DNA from: Actinomadura nitritigenes
GTDB taxonomy: Bacteria; Actinomycetota; Actinomycetes; Streptosporangiales; Streptosporangiaceae
NCBI RefSeq assembly: GCF_017573545.1
Contig: NZ_JAGEOK010000018.1
Coordinates: 142,649-206,648, forward strand
DNA: 64,000 bases
Direction of reading: 5' to 3'
In this document: positions 1 through 7,389 of the stretch, one piece after another
Position numbering within the stretch: position 1 is the first letter of the stretch
Layout: every line of letters begins with the position of its first letter
Notes under the pieces: model-generated
Told to the model about the DNA's origin: nothing
Databases searched by the model: none
Seen by the model: only the letters and a program-made list of their open reading frames with translations
Program-made: the position numbers and the translations under genes

Positions 1-29
1 GGCGGGTCCGTCACCACCACGGTCCTCAC
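1..29 (-). CDS. Start of a downstream gene, possibly RraA/HMG-aldolase-like (partial)
   Basis: Only the first nine or ten codons are present. A GTG start at 29-27 overlaps the TGA of the PIG-L gene in a GTGA junction, which is typical of translational coupling. The N-terminus reads MRTVVVTDP. That resembles the beginning of actinobacterial 4-carboxy-4-hydroxy-2-oxoadipate aldolases of the RraA-like family, which would be a logical partner of a GalB-like hydratase. The identification rests on very few residues and on context, so it is an inference. Confidence 0.35.
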
Positions 30-763
30 GCCAGCACCCCCGTCGTCTGCGGGTACACGCGGACGTACGCCTCGGCCATCGTCTCGTGGGGGAGGCCCAG
101 GTTCGGGCCCGCGTTCCGCTTCAGCTGGACGCCGCGCCGCTTCGCCAGCTCGGTGTAGTAGTCCCACATGTGCACCTGTGCGGGCAGGCACTCCATCGCC
201 TTGCGCTTGCGCTCGAAGACCGGCGTGATGTCCAGCAGGACGTCCGGCTTGAAGTCGCACTGCTCCGGCTGGTGCGGCTCGAAGAGGAACACCGGCGGCG
301 CGCCCAGCGGCTCGCCCGGCGCGTCGTACCCGATGGCCTGCGCGAGCACGCGCGCCTGCATCGCCATCCGCGCCGCCGCCGGGTGGTCGCCGTTGTAGGG
401 GTCGGCGAGCGTGTGGGTCAGCACCACCGCCGGCTCGAACTCCCGGTACACCCGGACGAGGCGGTCCACCAGCTCAGGCGTTTCCCGCAGCGGGTAGTCG
501 CCGGCGTCCAGGAACTCGATCTCGGCGCCCAGCTCGGCCGCCGCGGCCTCCGCCTCGCCGCGGCGCAGCGCCTTGATCTCGTCGAGGCCCTTGCCCTCGC
601 GCCAGGCCCGCGCGGACTCACCGCGCTCGCCGTAGCTCAGGCACACGACCTTCGCCGGGTCCCCGCGCTCGGCGGCCAGCGCGATCGCCCCTGCCGCCCG
701 CCACACGAAGTCACCGGCGTGCGCGCTCACGACGAGCAGCGGACCGACGGCATCGGTGCTCAT
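26..763 (-). CDS. PIG-L family metalloprotein, GalB-like (probable 4-oxalomesaconate hydratase)
   Basis: This 245-residue protein has the PIG-L/LmbE fold signature near its N-terminus: VVSAHAGDFVWRA at residues 11-23. The usual AHPDD motif is altered to AHAGD, keeping His15 and Asp18. A further likely metal ligand lies in DPYNGDHPAA. PIG-L proteins are usually zinc de-N-acetylases. However, the SAHxxDFVWRAGGAIA N-terminus, the GERGES segment and the FEPHQPEQC segment match, from memory, the GalB branch, which hydrates 4-oxalomesaconate in gallate/protocatechuate meta-cleavage. The start is the ATG at 763, and an operator-like palindrome lies about 75 bp upstream. The stop overlaps the next gene's GTG, so the pair is probably one catabolic operon continuing off the left edge. 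A sugar or mycothiol-type deacetylase is the alternative. Confidence 0.72.
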   Translation of the reverse strand: MSTDAVGPLLVVSAHAGDFVWRAAGAIALAAERGDPAKVVCLSYGERGESARAWREGKGLDEIKALRRGEAEAAAAELGAEIEFLDAGDYPLRETPELVDRLVRVYREFEPAVVLTHTLADPYNGDHPAAARMAMQARVLAQAIGYDAPGEPLGAPPVFLFEPHQPEQCDFKPDVLLDITPVFERKRKAMECLPAQVHMWDYYTELAKRRGVQLKRNAGPNLGLPHETMAEAYVRVYPQTTGVLA

Positions 764-838
764 TCAGATTCCTCCATCGACACACAGAACCACCCCCGAA
801 CCAGGGCCGATCACCACGATCCTGAAACCTGTCGCCCA

Positions 839-852
839 AATTGTCAACAATT
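839..852. promoter_or_regulatory. Palindromic operator upstream of the GalB-like gene
   Basis: A perfect inverted repeat, AATTGT-CA-ACAATT, lies 75 bp upstream of the GalB-like start codon in the 146-bp gap before the ABC exporter. Its core, TTGTCAACAA, resembles operators of GntR regulators of the FCD subfamily. No GntR gene is in the window, so the regulator is unknown. It is an AT-rich island in otherwise GC-rich sequence. Confidence 0.45.
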
Positions 853-909
853 CTGGCGCTTATCGTGGGAGGTGTTCGCCGCCGCGCGCTCGGGCCGGAC
901 GGCGCCCGC

Positions 910-2781
910 TCAGGCCGGACGGCGGTCGAGCGCCTCGGCGTCCGCGTCGTCGTCGGTGAGGAAGCCGCCGGACTGGTGGTGCCACAGCCGGGCGTACGCG
1001 CCGTTCGCCTGGAGCAGCTCCCGGTGCGAGCCCTGCTCCAGGACGCGGCCCCGGTCGAGGACGACCAGCCGGTCCATCCGGACGACCGTGCTCAGGCGGT
1101 GCGCGACGACCAGGGCGGTGCGGTCGCGCATCAGGCGCCACAGCGCCTCCTGCACGAGGATCTCGCTCTCGGAGTCGAGGGCGCTGGTGGCCTCGTCCAG
1201 CAGCAGGATCGGCGCGTCCCGGAGGATGGCGCGGGCGAGCGCGACGCGCTGCCGCTGCCCGCCGGAGAGCTTGACCCCGCGCTCGCCGACCAGGGTGCCG
1301 AGCCCGTCCGGAAGCCCGTCGGTGAACTCGGTGACGTGCGCCGCCCGCGCGGCCCGGAGGATCTCGTCCTCGGTGGCGTCCGGCCGGGCGAAGGCGATGT
1401 TGTCGCGCACCGACCGGTGGAACATCGCGGGCTCCTGCGGCACGTACGCGATCAGGGCGCGCAGGTCGGCCTGGCGCAGCCGCGCGATGTCCTGGCCGCC
1501 GACCAGGATGCGCCCGCCGTCGACGTCCATCAGGCGCAGCAGCAGCCGGGTGAGGGTGGTCTTGCCGCCGCCGGACCGTCCCACCAGCCCGATCCGGGCG
1601 CCCCCGGGGATCTCCAGGTCCAGCTCGTCGAACAGGGGCGGGCCGTCGCCGTGCGCGAACCGCACCCCCTCGAAGCGGACCGAGGCGTCGGCCGGCGCCG
1701 GCGGCTCCGGATCGGGCGGGTCGACGACGGCCGGCGGCGCCAGGAGCAGCTCGGTGAACTGCGCGGCCTCGGTGAGCGTGCTCTCGATCCGCCGGTAGAC
1801 CTGGTTGAACTCGAACATGATCCGGGTGGCGTTGGTGTAGTAGGTGAACGTCACCACGACGGCCTCCACCCCGAGCCCGCCGCGCAGCGCCACCGCGGCC
1901 AGCAGGCCGAGGACGCTCGTCAGGATCGACATCGGCGCGACGATCATGTCGACCCGCAGGTTGGCGTAGTCCCAGGAGCGCAGCGACAGCCGGCGCTGCT
2001 CGACGACGCGGGTCCGGTACTCCGCGGCCTCCCGCTCCTCGGCGGCGAACGCGCGGACCGTCTCCATGTTCGTCACCACGTCGGCGACGTGGCCCGACAC
2101 CCGCACCTTGGCGGCCTCGCGCGCGTCCACCAGCGCCTGCCGGCGGCGGATGAGCGGCGCGACGAGCAGGCCGGTCAGGACGATCATGCCGAGGAGCACC
2201 AGGACCAGCAGCGGGTGGTACCGCCACAGGACCACCGAGGCGAACGACAGCGGGATCACGTTGGCCATGATCGAGAAGGCGAGCGTGTCGGCGAAGTCCT
2301 CGAACCCGCTGGAGAAGTTCAGGATCCGCTTTGTGAGCGCGCCGGCGAAGTTGTCGTGGTAGAAGGCGGTCTCCTTGGCGAGCAGCTCGTCCATGCCGAC
2401 GATGCCGAGCCATTCGATGCCGCGGCCGTCCGTCCGGTTCAGGCAGTGCAGGCCGGCCCGCCAGAACGCCTCGCCCGCCGCCATCAGGCCGGCGAAACCG
2501 AGCAGGAAGGGGAGCATCGTGCCGAGGGCGCCGTCCCCGCCGCCCGCCAGGTGCCCGATCAGGGCGGCCACCACCAGCGGCGTCAGGTAGTACAGGCAGG
2601 TGTTCCCGAGGGCGGGGAAGACCATCGCCGGGATCGAGACCCGCCAGTCGCGGCGCAGCACGGCGGTGTAGTACCGCAACGCGAGCAGCACCGCCCGCCT
2701 GCGGGGCGCCCGTCCGTCCTGAAGACCGCTCCGTGCATCTGCCAGAACCACGCGCCCTCCCCACGCCGCCGCGGACTTCAT
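910..2781 (-). CDS. ABC exporter, fused membrane and ATPase domains
   Basis: This is a 623-residue half-transporter of the multidrug/lipid exporter type. A six-helix membrane domain covers about residues 30-330, followed by a nucleotide-binding domain. Walker A is GRSGGGKTT (401-409), the signature LSGGQ is at 505-509, Walker B ILLLDE at 525-530, and the switch His about 561 in VVAHRLS. Such proteins work as homo- or heterodimers in the cytoplasmic membrane and export hydrophobic compounds using ATP. A longer open frame extends upstream to 2985. The ATG at 2781 was chosen because the extra 68 residues are Arg/Pro-rich and lack transporter features. It stands alone with no partner half-transporter beside it, so the substrate cannot be predicted. 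Confidence 0.88.
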   Translation of the reverse strand: MKSAAAWGGRVVLADARSGLQDGRAPRRRAVLLALRYYTAVLRRDWRVSIPAMVFPALGNTCLYYLTPLVVAALIGHLAGGGDGALGTMLPFLLGFAGLMAAGEAFWRAGLHCLNRTDGRGIEWLGIVGMDELLAKETAFYHDNFAGALTKRILNFSSGFEDFADTLAFSIMANVIPLSFASVVLWRYHPLLVLVLLGMIVLTGLLVAPLIRRRQALVDAREAAKVRVSGHVADVVTNMETVRAFAAEEREAAEYRTRVVEQRRLSLRSWDYANLRVDMIVAPMSILTSVLGLLAAVALRGGLGVEAVVVTFTYYTNATRIMFEFNQVYRRIESTLTEAAQFTELLLAPPAVVDPPDPEPPAPADASVRFEGVRFAHGDGPPLFDELDLEIPGGARIGLVGRSGGGKTTLTRLLLRLMDVDGGRILVGGQDIARLRQADLRALIAYVPQEPAMFHRSVRDNIAFARPDATEDEILRAARAAHVTEFTDGLPDGLGTLVGERGVKLSGGQRQRVALARAILRDAPILLLDEATSALDSESEILVQEALWRLMRDRTALVVAHRLSTVVRMDRLVVLDRGRVLEQGSHRELLQANGAYARLWHHQSGGFLTDDDADAEALDRRPA

Positions 2782-3034
2782 GCTGCCCCGAACCCTCAGG
2801 GGCGGGCGAACACATTTCCGGGTACGGCGCGGGCCGTGGGGAGGCGCGTTCCGAAAGCGAGGAGGAGCGCCTCCCGGCGCACGTCGAACGCGGGGGAGAA
2901 GGGGGGCGCCCCGTCCTTCCGTGCGGCTGCGGGCGCGAACGAGCGCACCCGGAAACGGGACGACTGTTATGCGCCGCGCGCCCATCCGAATGTGCCGGGC
3001 CGGCGCCGCGCCCGAGACGGGTGGTCGGTCCCGG

Positions 3035-3988
3035 CTAGAGGTCGACGGCGATGCCCAGCCCGCGCTCGCGGGCCGCGCGGTACACCACGGAGGCCGCCGC
3101 GACGTCGAGGGCGGCGTGCCCGGTGGACTTGAAGAGCGTCAGCTCCGCCGCCGAGCGGCGGCCCGGACGCCTTCCCGCGAGGACGTCGCCGATGAGCCGG
3201 GCGCGTGCCGGGTCGGTCCCCTGCAGCTCCCAGGCGCCGGCCGGGGGCGGCTCGGTCACGGCGCCGGGCCACTCGACGAACAGCGACGCGTCCTCCAGCG
3301 TCCCGGCGCCGAACTCCGGGCCGTCGGAGCCGCCGACCGAGCTGAGATGGGCCCCCTCGCGCAGCCACGAGCGCCGGAGGACCGGCTCCCGGCTGGACGT
3401 GCAGCAGAAGACGACGTCCGCCGACCGGATCGCCGCCTCGATCTCGGCCGCGGACGCACCGGGCAGGTCGGCTGCGAGTCGCTCGGCCTTGCCGGGATCG
3501 CGTGCGCCGACCACGAGGTCCACGCCGTCCATCGGCGCGATGAGAGCGATCTGGGCGCGGGCCTGAACACCGGTGCCGATCACGGCGATCCGGGACGTGG
3601 CCGGCCGCGCGAGCGCGCGCATGGCGACCGTCGCGGCGGCCGCCGTCCGCACCGCGGTGATCGCCTCGGCGTCCATGACGGCCAGCGGCCGCCCGGTCTC
3701 GGCGTCGAAGTGGGCGACGATGCCGCGGTGGGAGCCGTGGCCGCCCGCCGCGGCGGGCGGGAAGACCGACACGAGCTTGGCGGACAGGCCCAGCCGGGGC
3801 ACGTAGCCCGGCATCGCCCCGAGCAGGCCGTGCTCCGAGCGGGCCGCGACGCGCGGCGGCGCGGAGACCTCGCCGGCGGCGACGGCGATGAGGGCGGTGC
3901 GCACCGCCTCCAGCACCGCCTCCGGCGGTGCGGCCGCTCTGGTCGCCTCCCGGTCGAGGACGAGCACGCCGCCTGCGGGGTCAGCCAA
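3035..3988 (-). CDS. Ornithine cyclodeaminase / mu-crystallin family protein
   Basis: The 317-residue protein has the family layout. An N-terminal dimerisation and substrate region contains LSAKLVSVFP, whose Lys is the likely catalytic lysine. A Rossmann domain with IAVIGTGVQARAQ follows at about residues 132-144. Family members are NAD-dependent and include ornithine cyclodeaminase, alanine dehydrogenase and ketimine reductases. Motifs alone do not separate these. The gene starts inside the end of the IclR gene (8-bp overlap), so the two are co-transcribed. Together with the divergent amidohydrolase/dipeptidase/peptide-importer operon, this suggests a role in amino acid or cyclic amide catabolism. 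Confidence 0.82.
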   Translation of the reverse strand: MADPAGGVLVLDREATRAAAPPEAVLEAVRTALIAVAAGEVSAPPRVAARSEHGLLGAMPGYVPRLGLSAKLVSVFPPAAAGGHGSHRGIVAHFDAETGRPLAVMDAEAITAVRTAAAATVAMRALARPATSRIAVIGTGVQARAQIALIAPMDGVDLVVGARDPGKAERLAADLPGASAAEIEAAIRSADVVFCCTSSREPVLRRSWLREGAHLSSVGGSDGPEFGAGTLEDASLFVEWPGAVTEPPPAGAWELQGTDPARARLIGDVLAGRRPGRRSAAELTLFKSTGHAALDVAAASVVYRAARERGLGIAVDL

Positions 3989-4745
3989 CGTCGGCTCCGG
4001 CGGCCGGACCGGTCAGGGCATGTTGAAGCTCCGCCGTGGCCGCGGTCAGGTGGTCCTGGAGCCTGGTCAGCGTGGGATCGTCGAACTCGCTGTCCAGGCC
4101 GACGATCGTGATCGCGCACAGCGGCCGGCCGTTGCCGGCCAGCACCGCGCGGCCGAGCGAGGCGATCACCTCCTCGTTGCGCCCGCGCTCGAGCGCGAAG
4201 CCCGTGCGCCGGGTCCGCTCGATGTCGGCCAGCAGCTCGGCCCGGCGCGCCGGCGGATGCCCCTGCTGCTCTGCGGCGCGCAGGTAGGGGATCTGCGCGG
4301 CCTCGTCCAGTGCGGAGACGAGCGCCATGGGCCCGGCGAACTTGTGGACGGGGAGCAGCTCGCCCAGCAGGTCGTTGATCATCGCCAGCCGGGGCGGCCG
4401 GACGACGTCGATCACCCGGGCGCCCTCGGGCTCGAGGACCTGCAGGTTCACCATCATCGCCGTCCGGTCCGCCAGCTCCTGCAGCACGGGCCGGCCCAGC
4501 ACGACCAGCGAGTTGGCGGCCGCGGCCTCGGAGAACTGCAGCACCACGGGCCCCGGCAGGTAGTGGTCCTCGCTGCGCATGATCCAGCCGCGCCTGACCA
4601 GGTCCACCAGGATGCGGTAGGCGGTGGCGCGGTGCATCCCCGCCTCGTTCGCCACCTCGCTCAGCCGGAGCGGGCGGTCGGCCCGCACGACGGACTCGAT
4701 GAGATCCAGAGCCTTGTCCACGGCAGAGCTCGCCGGTCTGGACAA
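3981..4745 (-). CDS. IclR family transcriptional regulator
   Basis: The protein has an N-terminal winged helix containing LRLSEVANEAGMHRATAYRIL and a C-terminal IclR effector domain. The length is 254 residues from a TTG at 4745, preceded by GGAGGG. A GTG at 4790 is the alternative start, giving 269 residues. It has no Shine-Dalgarno and abuts the palindrome at 4791, so it would imply a leaderless message. IclR proteins bind small catabolic effectors and often control a divergent operon. Here the divergent operon encodes an amidohydrolase, a dipeptidase-like enzyme and a peptide-type ABC importer. The shared region holds a perfect inverted repeat and direct repeats (see 4791-4840). The regulator gene overlaps the downstream cyclodeaminase-like gene. 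Confidence 0.85.
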   Translation of the reverse strand: MSRPASSAVDKALDLIESVVRADRPLRLSEVANEAGMHRATAYRILVDLVRRGWIMRSEDHYLPGPVVLQFSEAAAANSLVVLGRPVLQELADRTAMMVNLQVLEPEGARVIDVVRPPRLAMINDLLGELLPVHKFAGPMALVSALDEAAQIPYLRAAEQQGHPPARRAELLADIERTRRTGFALERGRNEEVIASLGRAVLAGNGRPLCAITIVGLDSEFDDPTLTRLQDHLTAATAELQHALTGPAAGADVG

Positions 4746-4790
4746 CTTCCCTCCACGGTCGCTGGGCGGGTTTTCCGATTCTTGACGCAC

Positions 4791-4840
4791 ATTAGCAGAC
4801 GTTGCTAATGTTGTAACACTTGTTGCGCTGTATGTAACAC
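4791..4840. promoter_or_regulatory. Divergent control region with inverted and direct repeats
   Basis: ATTAGCA (4791-4797) and TGCTAAT (4803-4809) form a perfect 7-bp inverted repeat with a 5-bp spacer. Just beyond it TGTAACAC occurs twice, at 4812-4819 and 4833-4840. The copies are exactly 21 bp apart, close to two helical turns. The AT-rich repeats sit between the IclR gene and the amidohydrolase operon, which makes them good candidates for the IclR operator. Binding itself is inferred. Confidence 0.55.
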
Positions 4841-4854
4841 ACCTGGTCTGCGGG

Positions 4855-6258
4855 GTGGGCCAGCCACCCGGGACCGAGAACGGAGACCGTGCGATCGCCA
4901 TGACGGACAAGGACGAGCCACCGGTCGCGGGCAACGACCCCGCCCCCGCCCCCTTCGCCGCCCCCGAACCCGGCCGTGCGACGGCCTACCGCGGCGTCTC
5001 GCTGATCGACGGGACCGGCGGCCCCGTCCGGCACGGCATGGCGGTGGTGACCGACGGGCCGACGATCATCGCGGTCGTTCCCGAGGCCGACCTCGGCGCC
5101 TCGGTGCCGTCCGGTGCGGAGACGGTCGACCTGCAGGGCGCGTTCCTGCTTCCCGGGCTGGTCGACGCGCACCAGCACCTGTCGACCCCGCCCAACCGCG
5201 CGCAGGCGGAGGCGCTCATGCGGCGGCAGATCTACGGCGGCGTCACCGCGATCCGCGAGATGGCCGGTGACCTGCGGCAGATGGCCGACCTCGCGCGGGC
5301 GTCACTGGTCGGCGAGATCCCCGGCCCGGACGTGCGCTGCGCGGCGCTGATGGCGGGCCCGGGGTTCTTCGACGACCCGCGCACATGGCAGGTGACCCAG
5401 GGCGCGACGCCCGGCACCGTCCCCTGGATGCAGGCGGTCGACGCGGACACCGACCTGCGGCTGGCGGTCGCCGCGGCGCGCGGCACCGGCGCCGTCGCCA
5501 TCAAGATCTACGCCGACCTCGACGCCGCGACGGTCACCCGGATCGCCGAGGAGGCCCACCGGCAGGGGATGCTCGTCTGGGCGCACGCGGCGGTGTTCCC
5601 CGCCATGCCCGGCGAGGTCGTCGCGGCGGGCACCGACGTGGTCTCGCACGCCCACATGCTGGCCCACGAGATTCCCGGCGACCGGCCCGGCGAGTACCGG
5701 CGGCAGCGCGGGCAGCTCGCGGACACCTACCGGCGCCTCCTCGACGCGCCGGTGGACGCCCTCGACGCGCTCTTCGCCGACATGCGGCGCCGCGGCACGA
5801 TCCTCGACGCCACCGCGAGCCTCGTGACCCGGCTGCCGTCGAGCGCGCCCGGCGCGGCCGAGCTCGCCCCCGACGTGCTGAGAAGGCTCATCGACCGGGC
5901 CCGGCACGCGGGCGTCGCGATCTGCGCCGGCACCGACTACGAGACAGGGCCGGCGGACCCCTTGCCCTCGCTCCACGACGAGCTGCGCTTCCTCGTCCAC
6001 GCCATGGGGATGCCGCCGCACGAGGTGATCCGCGCGGCCACCTCCACCGGCGCCGCCGCCGCCGGGCTCCAGGAGGTCGCCGGCACCGTCGAGCCGGGCA
6101 GGCGGGCCGACTTCGTGATCGTCGAGGCGGACCCGTGCGAGGACATCGACCACCTGCGCCGCATCGTCACCACTGTCAAGCACGGCCGCCGCTACGACCG
6201 GGCGGACTACGACCGGGCCGGCGCCGGCACCCAGGAAGGAGCGCCCCGTGAGCGCTGA
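4855..6258 (+). CDS. Metal-dependent amidohydrolase
   Basis: This 467-residue protein belongs to the amidohydrolase superfamily (imidazolonepropionase/prolidase-like branch). The start of the barrel carries the DAHQH metal motif after LLPGLVD. IKIYAD is consistent with a bridging lysine. Histidines occur in WAHAA and VSHAHM, and the last metal Asp is in CAGTDYE. The C-terminus has the usual GTVEPGRRADFVIV strand. These enzymes hydrolyse amide or lactam bonds of small molecules and peptides. The start is a GTG at 4855; an ATG at 4900 is possible. It is the first gene of an operon with a dipeptidase-like protein and a peptide-type importer, so it probably degrades an imported amide or dipeptide-like compound. 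Confidence 0.82.
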   Translation: MGQPPGTENGDRAIAMTDKDEPPVAGNDPAPAPFAAPEPGRATAYRGVSLIDGTGGPVRHGMAVVTDGPTIIAVVPEADLGASVPSGAETVDLQGAFLLPGLVDAHQHLSTPPNRAQAEALMRRQIYGGVTAIREMAGDLRQMADLARASLVGEIPGPDVRCAALMAGPGFFDDPRTWQVTQGATPGTVPWMQAVDADTDLRLAVAAARGTGAVAIKIYADLDAATVTRIAEEAHRQGMLVWAHAAVFPAMPGEVVAAGTDVVSHAHMLAHEIPGDRPGEYRRQRGQLADTYRRLLDAPVDALDALFADMRRRGTILDATASLVTRLPSSAPGAAELAPDVLRRLIDRARHAGVAICAGTDYETGPADPLPSLHDELRFLVHAMGMPPHEVIRAATSTGAAAAGLQEVAGTVEPGRRADFVIVEADPCEDIDHLRRIVTTVKHGRRYDRADYDRAGAGTQEGAPRER

Positions 6259-7324
6259 CATCGAGGACCTCATCGTCGTCAACGCGCTCGGCGGGCTGGA
6301 CAACCCGAACGCCCCGGCGTCGGCCTCCGCGTCCGGCGCGCTCGCCCCGACCAGCGACCGGCTGACCATCGACGAGCGGACCCTCGCCGACGCGCACGCC
6401 TCCGGCGTGACGGCCATCAACGTGACCCTGGGGTACACCCTCGGCGACTTCCCGCCCTACCGGCACACCCTGGACGAGATCCGCACCTGGGACGCGATCA
6501 TCGACGCCCATCCGCGCGACCTGATGCGGATCGGCACCGCCGCCGACATCGCCGAGGCCAAGCGGCAGGGGAGGATCGGCATCATCTACGGCTTCCAGAA
6601 CGCCGCCGCCGTGGAGGACCGCCCCGAACGGGTCGCCGAGTTCGCCGGCCTGGGCGTGCGGATCATCCAGCTCACCTACAACCAGGCCAACCAGATCGGC
6701 GACGGCTCGATGGCGCCCGGCAACCGGGGCCTGACACCGCTCGGACGCCAGGTCGTGGAGGCGCTCAACGAGCACCGCGTCATGGTGGACCTCTCCCACA
6801 GCGGCGAGAGGACCTGTCTGGAAGCCGCGCGCGCGTCCGCGCAGCCCATCTCGATCAACCACACGGGCTGCCGCGCGCTGGTCGACCTGCCGCGCAACAA
6901 GACCGACGAGGAGCTGCGGCTGGTCGCCTCGAAGGGCGGGTTCGTCGGCATCTACTTCATGCCGTTCGTCAACGCCTCGGGGCACGCCACGGCCGCGGAC
7001 GTGGTGGAGCACATCGCGCACGCGGTCGACGTCTGCGGCGAGGACCACGTCGGCATCGGCACCGACGGGACGATCACGGCGATCGACGATCTGGACGGCT
7101 ACCGGGCGCTCCTCGCCGAGCAGGTGGCGCGACGGCAGGCCGCCGGCGCGTCCGCCGCGGGCGAGCGCGCCGACACCTTCCCCTTCGTCGTCGACCTGCG
7201 CGGCGTCGACCAGTTCCGCGAGCTCGCGCGGCTGCTGGACGAGCGCGGCTACTCCTCTACCCGGATCGAGAAGATCCTCGGCCTGAACTTCCACAACTAC
7301 GCGAAGGCGGTCTGGGGGAGTTGA
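6248..7324 (+). CDS. Membrane dipeptidase (M19)-like protein with altered metal site
   Basis: The 358-residue sequence follows the M19 renal-dipeptidase fold. It keeps MVDLSHSGE, SINHTGCRAL with the substrate Arg, VGIGTDG, and the C-terminal ILGLNFHNYAKAVW. The N-terminal HxD metal motif, normally in DGHNDLP, is replaced by VNALGGLDNP. The bridging Glu of the usual VEG motif is Gln in IYGFQN. So at least three of the expected zinc ligands are changed, and the activity may differ from classic dipeptidases. The GTG start at 6248 lies inside the end of the amidohydrolase gene, so the two are translationally coupled. The neighbouring importer suggests it acts on the same imported substrate. Confidence 0.75.
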   Translation: MSADIEDLIVVNALGGLDNPNAPASASASGALAPTSDRLTIDERTLADAHASGVTAINVTLGYTLGDFPPYRHTLDEIRTWDAIIDAHPRDLMRIGTAADIAEAKRQGRIGIIYGFQNAAAVEDRPERVAEFAGLGVRIIQLTYNQANQIGDGSMAPGNRGLTPLGRQVVEALNEHRVMVDLSHSGERTCLEAARASAQPISINHTGCRALVDLPRNKTDEELRLVASKGGFVGIYFMPFVNASGHATAADVVEHIAHAVDVCGEDHVGIGTDGTITAIDDLDGYRALLAEQVARRQAAGASAAGERADTFPFVVDLRGVDQFRELARLLDERGYSSTRIEKILGLNFHNYAKAVWGS

Positions 7325-7389
7325 CGGCCGCCGAGACGCGGAGTCACGCGATTCCCCCCGCCACGGACACGACACAGGAGCGGGCGCGC

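Noticed and set aside
86..1798. Long plus-strand frames of about 570 codons opposite the PIG-L and ABC genes
   Set aside because: They are antisense shadows of high-GC coding genes. The composition is Arg/Pro/Ala-rich without domains, and the minus-strand genes carry full family motifs.
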